Counted from the first letter of the stretch, positions 16,864-26,122 are shown. The stretch: DNA of 64,000 bases from Thermovenabulum sp049723235 (GCF_049723235.1 NZ_JBNARB010000004.1:62001-126000), one strand, 5' to 3'. Numbers and translations are program-made. The notes: generated from the letters alone by a model not told the origin.

Positions 16864-18570
16864 ATGAAGAATAAGATGGAATTATATGAAACTTTAAACA
16901 GGATAAACAATAACGGATATAAAGCTTACAAGAATATTGAAGGGGTATACGATTTTGAACAATTTGTTCTTTATATAGACCATGTCCAGTCTGACCCCTT
17001 TGCACCTCCTTCCCGGGTCCGGGTAAGGGTTGCCCAAAAAGCAGCGGGCTTTGATGAAAAGCTTTTTTATACAAAAGAACGCAGAATAGCTTTTGAAGAT
17101 TACATATCAAGAAAGATATATGGGGAAATATTGAAATTACCGAAGATCAAAGGAACGGGTAATAGCGGAGTTATATTTATAGACTGTGGAGGGCAGGAAA
17201 TCCTTGAGAGAACTTCAGTAAAAATAGACAATGATTTCATCGAGGCAAGGATAAGCATAGGCCTTCCGGCATTCGGTCGGAAAATTAATTCTAAATCCGC
17301 AGAACGAATTTTCTTTGAATTTTTACCCATCCTGGTAAAAAGGGCTCTTACCTATGAAAATTACGATAAAAAAGAAGCCGAAAATTGGGTGAAGCTTTAT
17401 GAGGATCAAGAATATATAAGAAAAATTCTTTTGGATATGGGATTAGTGGCTTTTATAAAAGACGGCTCTATTTTACCCCGGGAAAGCGGAATAAGCGATA
17501 AACCCTTAAAAAAGGGCAAGGTCATCCCTTTTATATCACCGGAAAGTCTGAGGGTAGAAATTGAACTGCCCAATAACGGGAAAATTACAGGAATGGGTAT
17601 AAAAAAAGGGGTTACTCTTATTGTAGGCGGAGGATATCATGGCAAAACCACCCTTTTGAAAGCCCTTGAAAGGGGAGTTTATAACCATATTCCGGGGGAC
17701 GGCAGGGAATTTGTCATTACAGTGAAAGATGCGGTAAAAATACGAGCGGAAGACGGAAGGAGGGTGGAAAAAGTAGATATTAGCCCTTTTATTTCAAACC
17801 TTCCTGACGGTCAGGATACCAAGAGGTTTTCAACAGAAAATGCCAGCGGAAGCACATCCCAGGCAGCAAATATTATGGAAGCGGTGGAAATTGGAACGAG
17901 CCTTCTTTTACTGGATGAGGATACCTGTGCTACAAATTTCATGATAAGAGATGCCAGGATGCAAAAACTCGTGGCAAAAGAAAAAGAACCTATTACGCCT
18001 TTCATTGACAGAGTAAGACAGCTTTACGAAGAAATGGGCATTTCTACAATTCTTGTTATGGGGGGAAGCGGTGATTACTTTGATGTGGCCGACTGTGTTA
18101 TAAAAATGCAGGATTACAGGCCTTACAATGTAACAAAGGAGGCAAGAAAAATAGCTTTCCAATTAAAGACCGACCGGAAGGTAGAAAGAGCGGAGGGTCC
18201 CATTACTGTGACCCCAAGAGTTATTATGAAAGAGGGTTTAGAGCTAAGGGGTAAAGAAAAAATAAAATCCAGGGACGTGGATACCCTGCAGTACGGAGGA
18301 GAATTCATAGAGCTGGATTACGTGGAACAGCTGGTGGACAAAAGCCAGACCAGTGCCGTTGGTGAAATCATAAGGTACGCGGTGAAAAAATACGTTGACG
18401 GTAAAAGGACGCTAAAGGAAATCGTGGAAATGGTCTTTGCCGATATAGAAAAATACGGCCTTGAAATAATTTCACCCTTTTACGGGAAGCATCCGGGGAA
18501 CTTAGCTCTGCCCAGGCCCCAGGAAGTAGCGGCGGGATTAAACAGATACCGGGGATTAAAGGTGAGGTAA
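16864..18570 (+). CDS. Predicted ABC-class P-loop ATPase (ABC_ATPase, PF09818 type)
   Basis: A 568-residue cytosolic protein of the 'predicted ATPase of the ABC class' family. Walker A reads GGGYHGKTTLLKAL. The stretch FSTENASGSTSQAANIMEAVEIG replaces the usual ABC signature, and Walker B is LLLLDEDTCATNFMIRD. The region SPESLRVEIELPNNGKITGMGI precedes the P-loop as in relatives. No transmembrane part is present, so this is not a transporter; a distant trypanosome homologue (MRB1590, from memory) binds RNA. ATG 16864 is chosen because GAGGTG is just ahead; GTG 16855 falls in that site. The function is unknown. Confidence 0.88.
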   Translation: MKNKMELYETLNRINNNGYKAYKNIEGVYDFEQFVLYIDHVQSDPFAPPSRVRVRVAQKAAGFDEKLFYTKERRIAFEDYISRKIYGEILKLPKIKGTGNSGVIFIDCGGQEILERTSVKIDNDFIEARISIGLPAFGRKINSKSAERIFFEFLPILVKRALTYENYDKKEAENWVKLYEDQEYIRKILLDMGLVAFIKDGSILPRESGISDKPLKKGKVIPFISPESLRVEIELPNNGKITGMGIKKGVTLIVGGGYHGKTTLLKALERGVYNHIPGDGREFVITVKDAVKIRAEDGRRVEKVDISPFISNLPDGQDTKRFSTENASGSTSQAANIMEAVEIGTSLLLLDEDTCATNFMIRDARMQKLVAKEKEPITPFIDRVRQLYEEMGISTILVMGGSGDYFDVADCVIKMQDYRPYNVTKEARKIAFQLKTDRKVERAEGPITVTPRVIMKEGLELRGKEKIKSRDVDTLQYGGEFIELDYVEQLVDKSQTSAVGEIIRYAVKKYVDGKRTLKEIVEMVFADIEKYGLEIISPFYGKHPGNLALPRPQEVAAGLNRYRGLKVR

Positions 18571-18650
18571 GGGGATAAATGAGCGGGAAATCTTAACTTG
18601 TTCAATACTAAATTTAATATGTGGCTATACACAAATTTGGAGGAGATGCT

Positions 18651-19049
18651 ATGAAAATAATAAGTATCAATACTACTGCAAGGACCCAAATGGTGGATAT
18701 AACCTCAGAGATAAAAAAAGCCGTATCGGAGTCCGGTGTAAAGGACGGGCTTTGCTTTGTTTTCACACCTCATACCACTGCGGGAGTAACGATAAACGAA
18801 AATGCCGATGAGGATGTAAAAATCGATATTATTAATACCCTGAATAAGTTAATACCTCAAAGAGGAGACTACAGGCACGCGGAAGGAAACTCCGATGCTC
18901 ATTTAAAAGCATCGCTCATTGGAAGTTCCGTGATGCTTGCGATAGAAAAGGGCGAACTTGTTTTGGGAACCTGGCAGGGGATAATTTTCTGCGAATTCGA
19001 TGGACCAAGGCAAAGGAAGGTTTTTGTTAAGTGCGTGAATTCAGAATAA
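18651..19049 (+). CDS. yjbQ: YjbQ family protein (UPF0047)
   Basis: A 132-residue protein of the YjbQ/UPF0047 family, sometimes annotated as secondary thiamine-phosphate synthase because of weak activity in vitro. Family motifs are present: FTPHTTAGVTINENAD, RHAEGNSDAHLKASLIG and LGTWQGIIFCEFDGPR, with conserved His and Asp/Glu residues that could hold a metal. The start is ATG 18651 after GGAGGAG; GTG 18621 upstream has no ribosome binding site. It stands alone between the ABC ATPase and the valS leader. Confidence 0.9.
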   Translation: MKIISINTTARTQMVDITSEIKKAVSESGVKDGLCFVFTPHTTAGVTINENADEDVKIDIINTLNKLIPQRGDYRHAEGNSDAHLKASLIGSSVMLAIEKGELVLGTWQGIIFCEFDGPRQRKVFVKCVNSE

Positions 19050-19075
19050 GAATATCAAACTTCTTATATTCTAAC

Positions 19076-19104
19076 TTGACACAGAAAGGTAATGAAGCTA
19101 AAAT
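19076..19104 (+). promoter_or_regulatory. Sigma-A promoter of the valS T-box transcript
   Basis: Consensus TTGACA (19076-19081) and TAAAAT (19099-19104) with a 17-base spacer, immediately upstream of the T-box leader. Confidence 0.85.
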
Positions 19105-19111
19105 TTATATA

Positions 19112-19370
19112 AACAACTGAATAAAAAGAGGCATTGAAGGGGAGGAGTAAAAAGTTTTTCCTTAAAAGAGAGGAAGGCATCTTTGGTGAAAGCCTTCTTA
19201 AGGAAAGCTTTTGAAGGTCGCCCCGGAGCTTTCCCGGCGAAAAAGTAGCCGGGAACGGATTAAACCGTTAATTTCATGAGTGCCCGAATAAAAATTTTTT
19301 ATTCGGGAATTAAGGTGGTACCGCGAAAAAAGCCTTTCGCCCTTTATCGGGTGAGAGGCTTTTAATTTTT
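19112..19370 (+). promoter_or_regulatory. T-box leader (valine, specifier GUC) with terminator
   Basis: An untranslated leader that reads uncharged tRNA(Val) and controls valS by antitermination. The T-box core AAGGTGGTACCGCG is at 19312-19325. Stem I carries the AGTA/GAA S-turn pair, and the specifier on its 3' side is GTC (19217-19219), a valine codon. A CCCGAATAA hairpin (19283-19307) fits stem III. The terminator hairpin (about 19329-19361, AAGCCTTTCGCCC pairing with GGGTGAGAGGCTT) ends in T-rich sequence. The leader together with promoter and spacers fills the 391-base gap before valS. Confidence 0.95.
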
Positions 19371-19440
19371 ACTTTGGTAATGGAATTTATAAAGAAAAAT
19401 GCTTATAGTTTAAAAAAATTTTTTGGAGGAGGTTTTATAA

Positions 19441-22080
19441 ATGACGGTAAACTTGCCTTCGGTGTACGATCCTAAAAATGTGGAGGAGAAATGGTATAAA
19501 TATTGGGAAGAAAATGACCTTTTTAGAGCAAAAATTGATAAAAGCAAAAAACCTTTTACAATAGTTATTCCACCGCCCAATGTTACGGGTAATCTTCATA
19601 TGGGACATGCTCTTAATAATACCCTTCAGGATATATTAATAAGATTTAAAAGGATGCAGCAAATTCCCACGTTATGGCTTCCCGGGACGGACCATGCCGG
19701 CATAGCTACTGAAGCGAAGGTTAAGGAACAATTAGCCCAGGAAGGACTTTCAAAATACGACCTGGGCAGGGAAAAATTCTTAGAACGGGTATGGGCATGG
19801 AAAGAAAAATACGGCGGCACCATAGTAAATCAGCTCAAAAAATTGGGTGCTTCCTGCGATTGGTCGAGATTTAGATTTACTCTTGATGAGGGTTTAAGTA
19901 AAGCGGTGAGGGAAGTTTTTGTAAGTTTATATGAAAAAGGGCTGATTTACAGGGGAGACTATATTATTAACTGGTGTCCTACCTGTAAAACAACGCTTTC
20001 GGACATAGAAGTGGAATACGAGGAGCATCAGGGTAAGCTGTATTATATTAAATATCCTTTTAAAAATGGAAAGGGCTTTATCCAAATTGCTACAACAAGA
20101 CCCGAGACAATGCTCGGTGATGTAGCGGTAGCAGTAAATCCGGGAGATGAAAGGTATAAACATTTAATAGGGGAAAAAGTAATTCTTCCAATCATGGAAA
20201 GGGAAATACCAATAATTGCCGATGAATATGTGGATATGGAATTTGGCACCGGTGCTGTTAAAATTACTCCCGGTCACGATCCGAATGATTTTGAAATTGG
20301 CTTAAGGCATAAACTGCCCGTTGTCAAAGTTATGAATGAAGAGGGCAAGATGAATGAGAACGCAGGAAAGTATGCAGGTCTTGATAGATATGAAGCAAGA
20401 AAATTAATAGTGGAAGAACTTAAAGCGAAGGACTTACTTGTTAAAATCAATGATATAAATCACAGCATAGGACACTGTTATCGTTGCGATACCGTGGTGG
20501 AACCGATGGTTTCAAAACAGTGGTTCGTAAAAATGAAGCCTCTGGCAGAACCTGCAATTCAGGTGGTAAAAGACGGAAAGGTAAAATTCGTGCCTGAAAG
20601 ATTTACAAAAATTTATATAAACTGGCTGGAAAACATCCATGACTGGTGTATTTCAAGGCAGCTCTGGTGGGGTCATAGAATTCCCGCGTGGTACTGCAGG
20701 GATTGTAATGAAATGACCGTATCAAGGGAAGACCTTAAGGAATGTCCAAAATGTAAAAGCAAAAATTTAGAACAGGATCCGGATGTTTTGGATACGTGGT
20801 TTAGCTCTGCTTTATGGCCCTTTTCTACCCTCGGATGGCCTGAAAAAACTGAGGATCTGGAGTATTTCTACCCAACTTCGGTTTTAGTAACGGGATACGA
20901 TATAATTTTCTTCTGGGTAGCGAGGATGATCTTTTCAGCAATGGAGTTTATGAAGAAGGAACCTTTTGAATACGTAGTAATAACGGGACTTGTAAGGGAT
21001 GCCCTAGGGAGAAAAATGAGTAAATCCTTGGGGAACGGCATAGACCCGTTGGAGGTAATCGAAAAATATGGTGCGGATACATTGAGGTTTTCATTGAGTA
21101 CCGGAAATACCCCCGGCAATGACATGAAATTTTACTGGGAAAAAGTTGAACACAGCAGGAATTTTGCCAATAAAATCTGGAATGCTTCCCGCTTTGTGCT
21201 GATGAATCTGGAAGGCTACGTTCCCGAAAAGATTGAAATTGAAAAATTATCATTAAAAGACCGCTGGATACTGGCAAGATTGAACAATGTAATCGGAGAA
21301 GTAACCGATTTTCTGGAAAAATTTGAAATAGGCATTGCGGCTTCTAAAATTTACGACTTTTTCTGGAGTGAGTTTTGCGATTGGTATATAGAAATGGCAA
21401 AAATAGATCTCAGCGGTGAAAAGGAAGAGGCGAAAAATATTACGAAAGGTGTACTTTATACCGTCCTGGAAAATTCTCTTAAACTCTTACATCCTTTTAT
21501 GCCTTTCATAACCGAAGAAATCTGGCAACAGTTGCACCATGAAGGTAAAAGCGTAATGGTATCCGAGTGGCCGAAGGTAAATCCCGCTTACAATTTTGAT
21601 GATATAGAAAAAATGGAAGTTTTAATGGAGGCAATAAGAGGAATTCGTAATATACGGGCGGAAATGAATGTGCCGCCTTCCAAAAAAGCGGGAATTTTGA
21701 TTAAAGCCACGCAAAAGGATATAGAAGGATTATTCCGGGATAATATGGATATCATATATTTCCTTGCAAAGGTAGACAAAGCCGAATTTATAGAAAAAGA
21801 AGTTTTCCCGAAAAAAGCTATGAGCACGGTGGTAAAGGGAGCTGAAATTTACGTACCGGTGGAAGGTTTAATAGATGTAGATCTGGAAATAGAAAGATTA
21901 AGGAAAGAAAGGGAAGAATTAAGGGAGGAGCTGGAAAGGGCGGAAAGAAAACTGGGCAATGAAAACTTCGTAAATAAGGCTCCGAGAGAAGTAGTTGAAA
22001 AAGAGAGGTTAAAAGCCGAAGAATATAAGGATAAAATAAGCAAGATAGAAAAAAGGCTTTTACTTTTACAAAATGAATAA
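19441..22080 (+). CDS. valS: Valyl-tRNA synthetase
   Basis: A class I synthetase charging tRNA(Val). The 879-residue protein has the HIGH-type motif HMGHA (in NVTGNLHMGHAL), the CP1 editing domain (ATTRPETMLGDVAVAVNP), and zinc-binding CxxC pairs (WCPTCKTT, WYCRDCNE with CPKCKS). The KMSKS loop is KMSKSLGNG, followed by an anticodon-binding helical domain. A C-terminal coiled coil from about residue 815 (EIERLRKEREELREELERAE) clamps tRNA. GGAGGAGG precedes ATG 19441. Expression is controlled by the valine T-box upstream. folC follows by 17 bases. Confidence 0.98.
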   Translation: MTVNLPSVYDPKNVEEKWYKYWEENDLFRAKIDKSKKPFTIVIPPPNVTGNLHMGHALNNTLQDILIRFKRMQQIPTLWLPGTDHAGIATEAKVKEQLAQEGLSKYDLGREKFLERVWAWKEKYGGTIVNQLKKLGASCDWSRFRFTLDEGLSKAVREVFVSLYEKGLIYRGDYIINWCPTCKTTLSDIEVEYEEHQGKLYYIKYPFKNGKGFIQIATTRPETMLGDVAVAVNPGDERYKHLIGEKVILPIMEREIPIIADEYVDMEFGTGAVKITPGHDPNDFEIGLRHKLPVVKVMNEEGKMNENAGKYAGLDRYEARKLIVEELKAKDLLVKINDINHSIGHCYRCDTVVEPMVSKQWFVKMKPLAEPAIQVVKDGKVKFVPERFTKIYINWLENIHDWCISRQLWWGHRIPAWYCRDCNEMTVSREDLKECPKCKSKNLEQDPDVLDTWFSSALWPFSTLGWPEKTEDLEYFYPTSVLVTGYDIIFFWVARMIFSAMEFMKKEPFEYVVITGLVRDALGRKMSKSLGNGIDPLEVIEKYGADTLRFSLSTGNTPGNDMKFYWEKVEHSRNFANKIWNASRFVLMNLEGYVPEKIEIEKLSLKDRWILARLNNVIGEVTDFLEKFEIGIAASKIYDFFWSEFCDWYIEMAKIDLSGEKEEAKNITKGVLYTVLENSLKLLHPFMPFITEEIWQQLHHEGKSVMVSEWPKVNPAYNFDDIEKMEVLMEAIRGIRNIRAEMNVPPSKKAGILIKATQKDIEGLFRDNMDIIYFLAKVDKAEFIEKEVFPKKAMSTVVKGAEIYVPVEGLIDVDLEIERLRKEREELREELERAERKLGNENFVNKAPREVVEKERLKAEEYKDKISKIEKRLLLLQNE

Positions 22081-22097
22081 GAAAGAGGGCTGATTGT

Positions 22098-23399
22098 ATG
22101 TGGACCGTTGAGGATGTACTTTTGAAAATTCACGGTATGCAAAGGTTTGGTATTAAGCCGGGACTTTTCAGGATAAAAAAGCTTTTGGAGATTCTGGGTA
22201 ATCCCCAGGAGGATATAAAGGTAATTCATATTGCTGGCACCAATGGGAAAGGGTCCACATCTTCCATGATCGATTCTATTTTGAGAGCTCACGGGTACAG
22301 GGTGGGGCTTTATACCTCACCCTACTTAGAAGTCTTTAATGAGAGAATAAGATTAAACGGAGAAAACATTGCCGATGAAGATCTGGTGCAGCATGCATTA
22401 GAGGTTTTTAAAGCATTGGAAGTTATGAAAAAGCAGGGCATTGAGCCGCCTACGGAATTTGAAGTAGTTACAGCTTTAGCTTTTTCTTACTACAAAGATA
22501 AAGATGTTGACTTTCTCGTGCTCGAAGTGGGAATGGGAGGAAGACTGGATGCTACCAATGTGGTAGTTCCCCTTGTGAGCGTGATAACCCCAATCAGCTT
22601 TGACCATAAGGAATACTTAGGAAATACCTTAGAAGAAATCGCCAAGGAAAAGTGTGGTATTATAAAGAAAAAAGTTCCTGTAGTAACTTCCCTTCAGGTA
22701 GATGAAGCCATGAAAGTAATTGAAGAAACATGTAAAGAGACGGATTCAAAACTGTACAAAGTAGGGGAACATATAAAGTTTAAACTTTTAAATGATGATC
22801 TTTCCGGACAAACTTTTGAACTATGCTCGATAAAAAATTATTACGAAAACCTAAAAATTACCCTTTTGGGCCGGCATCAACTTTCAAATGCTTCAACAGC
22901 GGTAGGTGCGGTGGAAGTTCTTAGCGATTATGGTATTCCTGTTATTAAAGAAAAGGTGGCAGCGGGTTTATATAATGCCAGATGGGCGGGAAGATTTGAG
23001 ATATTGAAAGAAAAACCTTATGTGATTATAGATGGAGCTCATAATGAAGCAGGTTGCGAGGTGCTAAAAAAGTCGGTTTTAAACTATTTTGGCGGTAAAA
23101 GAAAAATTTTCGTTCTTGGAATTTTGAAGGATAAAGATTATATTAATATGCTTAAAATACTTGTACCCATTGCAGATATGATAATTGCCACAAAACCCGA
23201 AAGCCCAAGAGCTTTAACTTCAAAAGAGCTGAAAGAAGCAATTGAAGGACTTTCTTTAAAAAATATTCCTGTTATCAACGAAGATGATATAGAAAAAGCA
23301 TTAAATATAGCCTTAAACTGTGCAAAAGAAGATGATGTCGTAATTTTTGCTGGTTCCTTGTATATGATTGGAAAAGTAAGAGGATTGCTGAAAAAGTAA
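22098..23399 (+). CDS. folC: Folylpolyglutamate synthase/dihydrofolate synthase
   Basis: A Mur-ligase-family enzyme that adds glutamates to folates. The 433-residue protein carries the ATP-binding HIAGTNGKGSTSSM loop, LYTSPYLEVFNERIRLNG, LEVGMGGRLDATNVV, and SFDHKEYLGNTLEEIAKEK with the catalytic lysine region. The C-terminal lobe carries IDGAHNEAG. ATG 22098 has a modest AGAGGG site upstream. valS-folC is a frequent Firmicutes gene pair, so it is probably read through from the T-box-controlled transcript. Confidence 0.96.
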   Translation: MWTVEDVLLKIHGMQRFGIKPGLFRIKKLLEILGNPQEDIKVIHIAGTNGKGSTSSMIDSILRAHGYRVGLYTSPYLEVFNERIRLNGENIADEDLVQHALEVFKALEVMKKQGIEPPTEFEVVTALAFSYYKDKDVDFLVLEVGMGGRLDATNVVVPLVSVITPISFDHKEYLGNTLEEIAKEKCGIIKKKVPVVTSLQVDEAMKVIEETCKETDSKLYKVGEHIKFKLLNDDLSGQTFELCSIKNYYENLKITLLGRHQLSNASTAVGAVEVLSDYGIPVIKEKVAAGLYNARWAGRFEILKEKPYVIIDGAHNEAGCEVLKKSVLNYFGGKRKIFVLGILKDKDYINMLKILVPIADMIIATKPESPRALTSKELKEAIEGLSLKNIPVINEDDIEKALNIALNCAKEDDVVIFAGSLYMIGKVRGLLKK

Positions 23400-23435
23400 T
23401 TTTTTTCACAAATATATTTTTTAAAATTTATTTTT

Positions 23436-23444
23436 TGATATAAT
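23436..23444 (+). promoter_or_regulatory. Extended -10 promoter element upstream of apbE
   Basis: TGATATAAT in a very AT-rich gap, about 50 bases ahead of the proposed apbE start. No clear -35 and no terminator after folC are visible. Confidence 0.45.
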
Positions 23445-23494
23445 ATATTTATATAATGCAATTATTTAATTTTTTTTTAAGGGGAGTGATTTAA

Positions 23495-24529
23495 ACGAAC
23501 AAGTTAAAAGCTGCAATCCTTATTTTTTTTGTAATGATTTTTTTAACATCCTGCGGCAAAAAGGAAGAAGCGTCACCGGTTACCAAGACCAACTTTCTGC
23601 TGGATACTCTTATTCAGATTACTGCTTACGGGGATAATGCGGAAAGCGCTATTAACAGCGCTTTCGATAGAATTGCCGAAATTCACAATAAAATGAACGT
23701 CAATGATGAAGAAAGCGAAATAAGCAGGATAAATCAATTAGCGGGGAGGGATTTTGCAAAAGTAAGTCAGGATACTTTATATGTAATTCAAAAGGGGCTT
23801 TATTACTCTTCTTTATCGCACGGGAAATTCGATATAACCATCGGACCTTTAGTAAAATTATGGGGAATTGGAACGGAAAGAGCCAGGGTACCCGATAAAA
23901 ACGAGATTGAAAGTGTCCTACCGTTGATTAATTATCAGGATGTGATTATTAACCAGGGGAAAAATGAAGTGATGTTAAAAAATGAGAAAATGGCGTTAGA
24001 TTTAGGTGCTATCGCAAAAGGTTATGCAGCTGACGAGGTAATGCGGATTTTAAAGGAGAAGGGGATTAAAAGTGCAGTTGCGGACTTGGGCGGAAATATA
24101 TACGTCCTGGGGGCAAAGCCCAATGGGAAATCGTGGAGAATAGGTATTCAAAATCCTTTTAAACCAAGAGGCATTACTTTTGCAACCCTAGAGGTAAAAG
24201 ATAAAACGATAGTAACCTCCGGCACCTATGAAAGGTTTTTTGTAGAGAATGGGAAAAAGTACCATCATATTCTGGATACTAAGAAAGGGTACCCGGTGGA
24301 AAATGGTCTGGTAAGCGTGACCATAATCGGAGATACTTCCATTGATTGTGATGCCCTTTCCACTACCGCTTTTGCCTTAGGTTTAGAGGAAGGCATAAAG
24401 CTAATTGAAAGTTTAAAAGGTTATGAAGCAATTTTTGTTACTCAGGATAAAAAGGTTTATGTAACTTCAGGAGTAAATAAGTATAATTTTACTATTACTG
24501 ATGATGAATTTAAGTTGGAAAATTTATAA
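23495..24529 (+). CDS. apbE: FAD:protein FMN transferase ApbE (lipoprotein)
   Basis: Attaches FMN covalently to threonines of redox subunits such as RnfD and RnfG, outside the membrane. The protein has the lipobox LTSC (cysteine at residue 20 of 344), TNFLLDTLIQITAYG, the conserved LGAIAKGYAADE and a C-terminal TVTSGTYERFF-type motif, so the fold is complete. The only codon that gives a whole signal peptide is ACG at 23495: an in-frame TAA lies at 23492, and the first ATG (23534) cuts the signal to a few residues. GGGGAGTGAT is spaced exactly as in rex and hydC. The likely targets are the rnf genes 10 kb downstream. Confidence 0.9.
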   Translation, partial: TNKLKAAILIFFVMIFLTSCGKKEEASPVTKTNFLLDTLIQITAYGDNAESAINSAFDRIAEIHNKMNVNDEESEISRINQLAGRDFAKVSQDTLYVIQKGLYYSSLSHGKFDITIGPLVKLWGIGTERARVPDKNEIESVLPLINYQDVIINQGKNEVMLKNEKMALDLGAIAKGYAADEVMRILKEKGIKSAVADLGGNIYVLGAKPNGKSWRIGIQNPFKPRGITFATLEVKDKTIVTSGTYERFFVENGKKYHHILDTKKGYPVENGLVSVTIIGDTSIDCDALSTTAFALGLEEGIKLIESLKGYEAIFVTQDKKVYVTSGVNKYNFTITDDEFKLENL

Positions 24530-24579
24530 TTTAATGAAATTTAAAAAAATAATCATTCAAGATAATTTTGAAATATATA

Positions 24580-24619
24580 TTGTTAAAAAATTAACAATCT
24601 ATTAAAACATTGTGATAAT
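24580..24619 (+). promoter_or_regulatory. Rex operator overlapping a rex promoter
   Basis: A perfect 18-base Rex palindrome, TTGTTAA-AAAA-TTAACAA, is at 24580-24597. Its right half contains TTAACA (24591-24596), which with GATAAT (24614-24619) at a 17-base spacer makes a credible promoter. Rex bound here would block the -35 and so repress its own gene when NADH is low. Confidence 0.85.
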
Positions 24620-24628
24620 TTTCGCTTT

Positions 24629-24657
24629 TTGTATTGTAAAAAGAAATTTACTATGAT
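24629..24657 (+). promoter_or_regulatory. Second candidate promoter for rex
   Basis: TTGTAT (24629-24634) and TATGAT (24652-24657) with a 17-base spacer, lying just downstream of the Rex palindrome and 27 bases before the TTG start. Confidence 0.45.
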
Positions 24658-24683
24658 AAAATAAAAGCAAGGAGTGATAATTT

Positions 24684-25316
24684 TTGTTTAAAAAATTTAA
24701 AATTCCCGATGCTACCATAGGAAGATTGACGGCTTACTCGAGATTTTTAAAAGAAGCCGATGAGAAGGGAATTTCAACGGTTTCTTCTCAAAATATTGCT
24801 GAAGCAACGGGTGTTACTCCTGCCCAGGTAAGAAAAGATTTAGCTTACTTTGGAGAATTTGGAACCAGGGGAGTGGGATATAACCCCAAGGAATTGTACA
24901 ATTATATCATGAAGATATTAGGGCTTGATAAAAAGTGGAATGTAGCAATTTTCGGTGCAGGTAATTTGGGAACCGCCCTTTCTCAGTACCGGGGTTTTTT
25001 GGAAAGAGGTTTTGAAATAGTTTGTATGTTTGATACTGACCCAGAGAAAGTTGGTAAAAAAATAAACAATATTGAGATCTATCATTTGGATGAGCTGAAG
25101 GAAAAAGCAAAGGAACTTAACATTGAACTGGCAATTGTTGCTGTTCCAGCTCAGGTGGCTCAGGAAGTTGTAAACATGATTGTAGAGTCCGGTATTCGCG
25201 GTATTATAAATTTTGCACCGGTAAATATCTTCGTTCCCGATAATATAGTTTTAAGAAGGGTAGACCTGGCATCCCAATTAGAATATCTTACTTATTACTT
25301 AGGTGAAAATAGATGA
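24684..25316 (+). CDS. rex: Redox-sensing transcriptional repressor Rex
   Basis: Senses the NADH/NAD+ ratio and represses fermentation and hydrogen genes when NAD+ is high. The 210-residue protein has an N-terminal winged helix (IPDATIGRL...GVTPAQVRKDLAYFGEFGTRGVGY), a Rossmann domain with FGAGNLGTAL for NAD(H), and a C-terminal swapped helix (ASQLEYLTYYL). The start is TTG 24684 after AAGGAGTGAT. The stop overlaps the next start by 4 bases, so rex heads the regulatory module that follows. A perfect Rex site upstream implies autoregulation. Confidence 0.97.
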   Translation: MFKKFKIPDATIGRLTAYSRFLKEADEKGISTVSSQNIAEATGVTPAQVRKDLAYFGEFGTRGVGYNPKELYNYIMKILGLDKKWNVAIFGAGNLGTALSQYRGFLERGFEIVCMFDTDPEKVGKKINNIEIYHLDELKEKAKELNIELAIVAVPAQVAQEVVNMIVESGIRGIINFAPVNIFVPDNIVLRRVDLASQLEYLTYYLGENR

Positions 25317-26122
25317 AATTAGAAGATATAAAAAATATTCTGAAAGCGGATATCCTGTTAGGTGAAAATCTGGATCTGGAAATAGAAAATGCTTGTGGCG
25401 CAGAATTGATAAGCGACATACTTTCGGATAGTAAAAAGAATGCCGTTTTATTAACCGGATTAACCCATAATCAAATAGTTAAAACCGCCTTTATGTCGGA
25501 TTTTAAAGCCATTATTTTTGTAAGAGGTAAAATGCCCGGGCGGGAAGTTATAGATTTAGCCAGGGAATATGGGCTTATTCTTTTGCGCACATTGTATCCA
25601 CTTTACGAGAGCTGCGGACTTCTTTTCGAAGCAGGATTAAAAGGAGACATAAAAAATAAATATGAAATGAAAGATGTGGAAGAAAAGGACCTTGCTCGGG
25701 CTATGGAACTTTCTTACGATGTGGTAGGTGGGGATTTTAACACAGCGGGGAGAGCTACCGAACAGGCCAAGAAGATCTTCAGGCAAATAGGAATAGATCC
25801 TTCGATCTTAAGAAGGGTATCTATTGCAGCCTATGAAGCAGAGATGAATATCGTCATTCATGCCTTCAAAGGTAAAATTACCTTTAATTTGACACCTAAG
25901 TATATTGAAATTATTGCGGAAGATGAGGGGCCGGGTATACCGGATATAGATTTGGCTATGCAGGAGGGTTATTCCACAGCCCCAGCTTACATCCGCGAGA
26001 TGGGCTTTGGAGCGGGAATGGGCCTTCCAAACATGAAAAAATTTTCAGATAAATTCGAAATAACTTCTGTTGTCGGAAAAGGGACAAAAGTGAGAATGAT
26101 AATTTATTTAAAAAATATATAG
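25313..26122 (+). CDS. DRTGG-like domain plus anti-sigma-type (GHKL) ATPase
   Basis: A 269-residue two-part protein. Residues 1 to about 115 resemble a DRTGG domain (LLTGLTHNQIVKTAFMSDFKAIIFVRG). Residues from about 145 on are a GHKL ATPase of the RsbW/SpoIIAB kind, with an N box in IAAYEAEMNIVIHAFKG, G1 EDEGPGIPD and G2 MGFGAGMGLPNMKKF. Such ATPases act as protein kinases or anti-sigma switches. It overlaps rex by 4 bases and precedes the sensory hydrogenase gene. A role in passing on a redox or H2 signal is inference; the partner sigma factor or antagonist is not in the window. Confidence 0.8.
   Translation: MKLEDIKNILKADILLGENLDLEIENACGAELISDILSDSKKNAVLLTGLTHNQIVKTAFMSDFKAIIFVRGKMPGREVIDLAREYGLILLRTLYPLYESCGLLFEAGLKGDIKNKYEMKDVEEKDLARAMELSYDVVGGDFNTAGRATEQAKKIFRQIGIDPSILRRVSIAAYEAEMNIVIHAFKGKITFNLTPKYIEIIAEDEGPGIPDIDLAMQEGYSTAPAYIREMGFGAGMGLPNMKKFSDKFEITSVVGKGTKVRMIIYLKNI

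Noticed and set aside
23534..23536. ATG 23534 as the apbE start
   Set aside because: It leaves seven residues ahead of the lipidated cysteine, no ribosome binding site, and discards the clear basic and hydrophobic signal encoded upstream.
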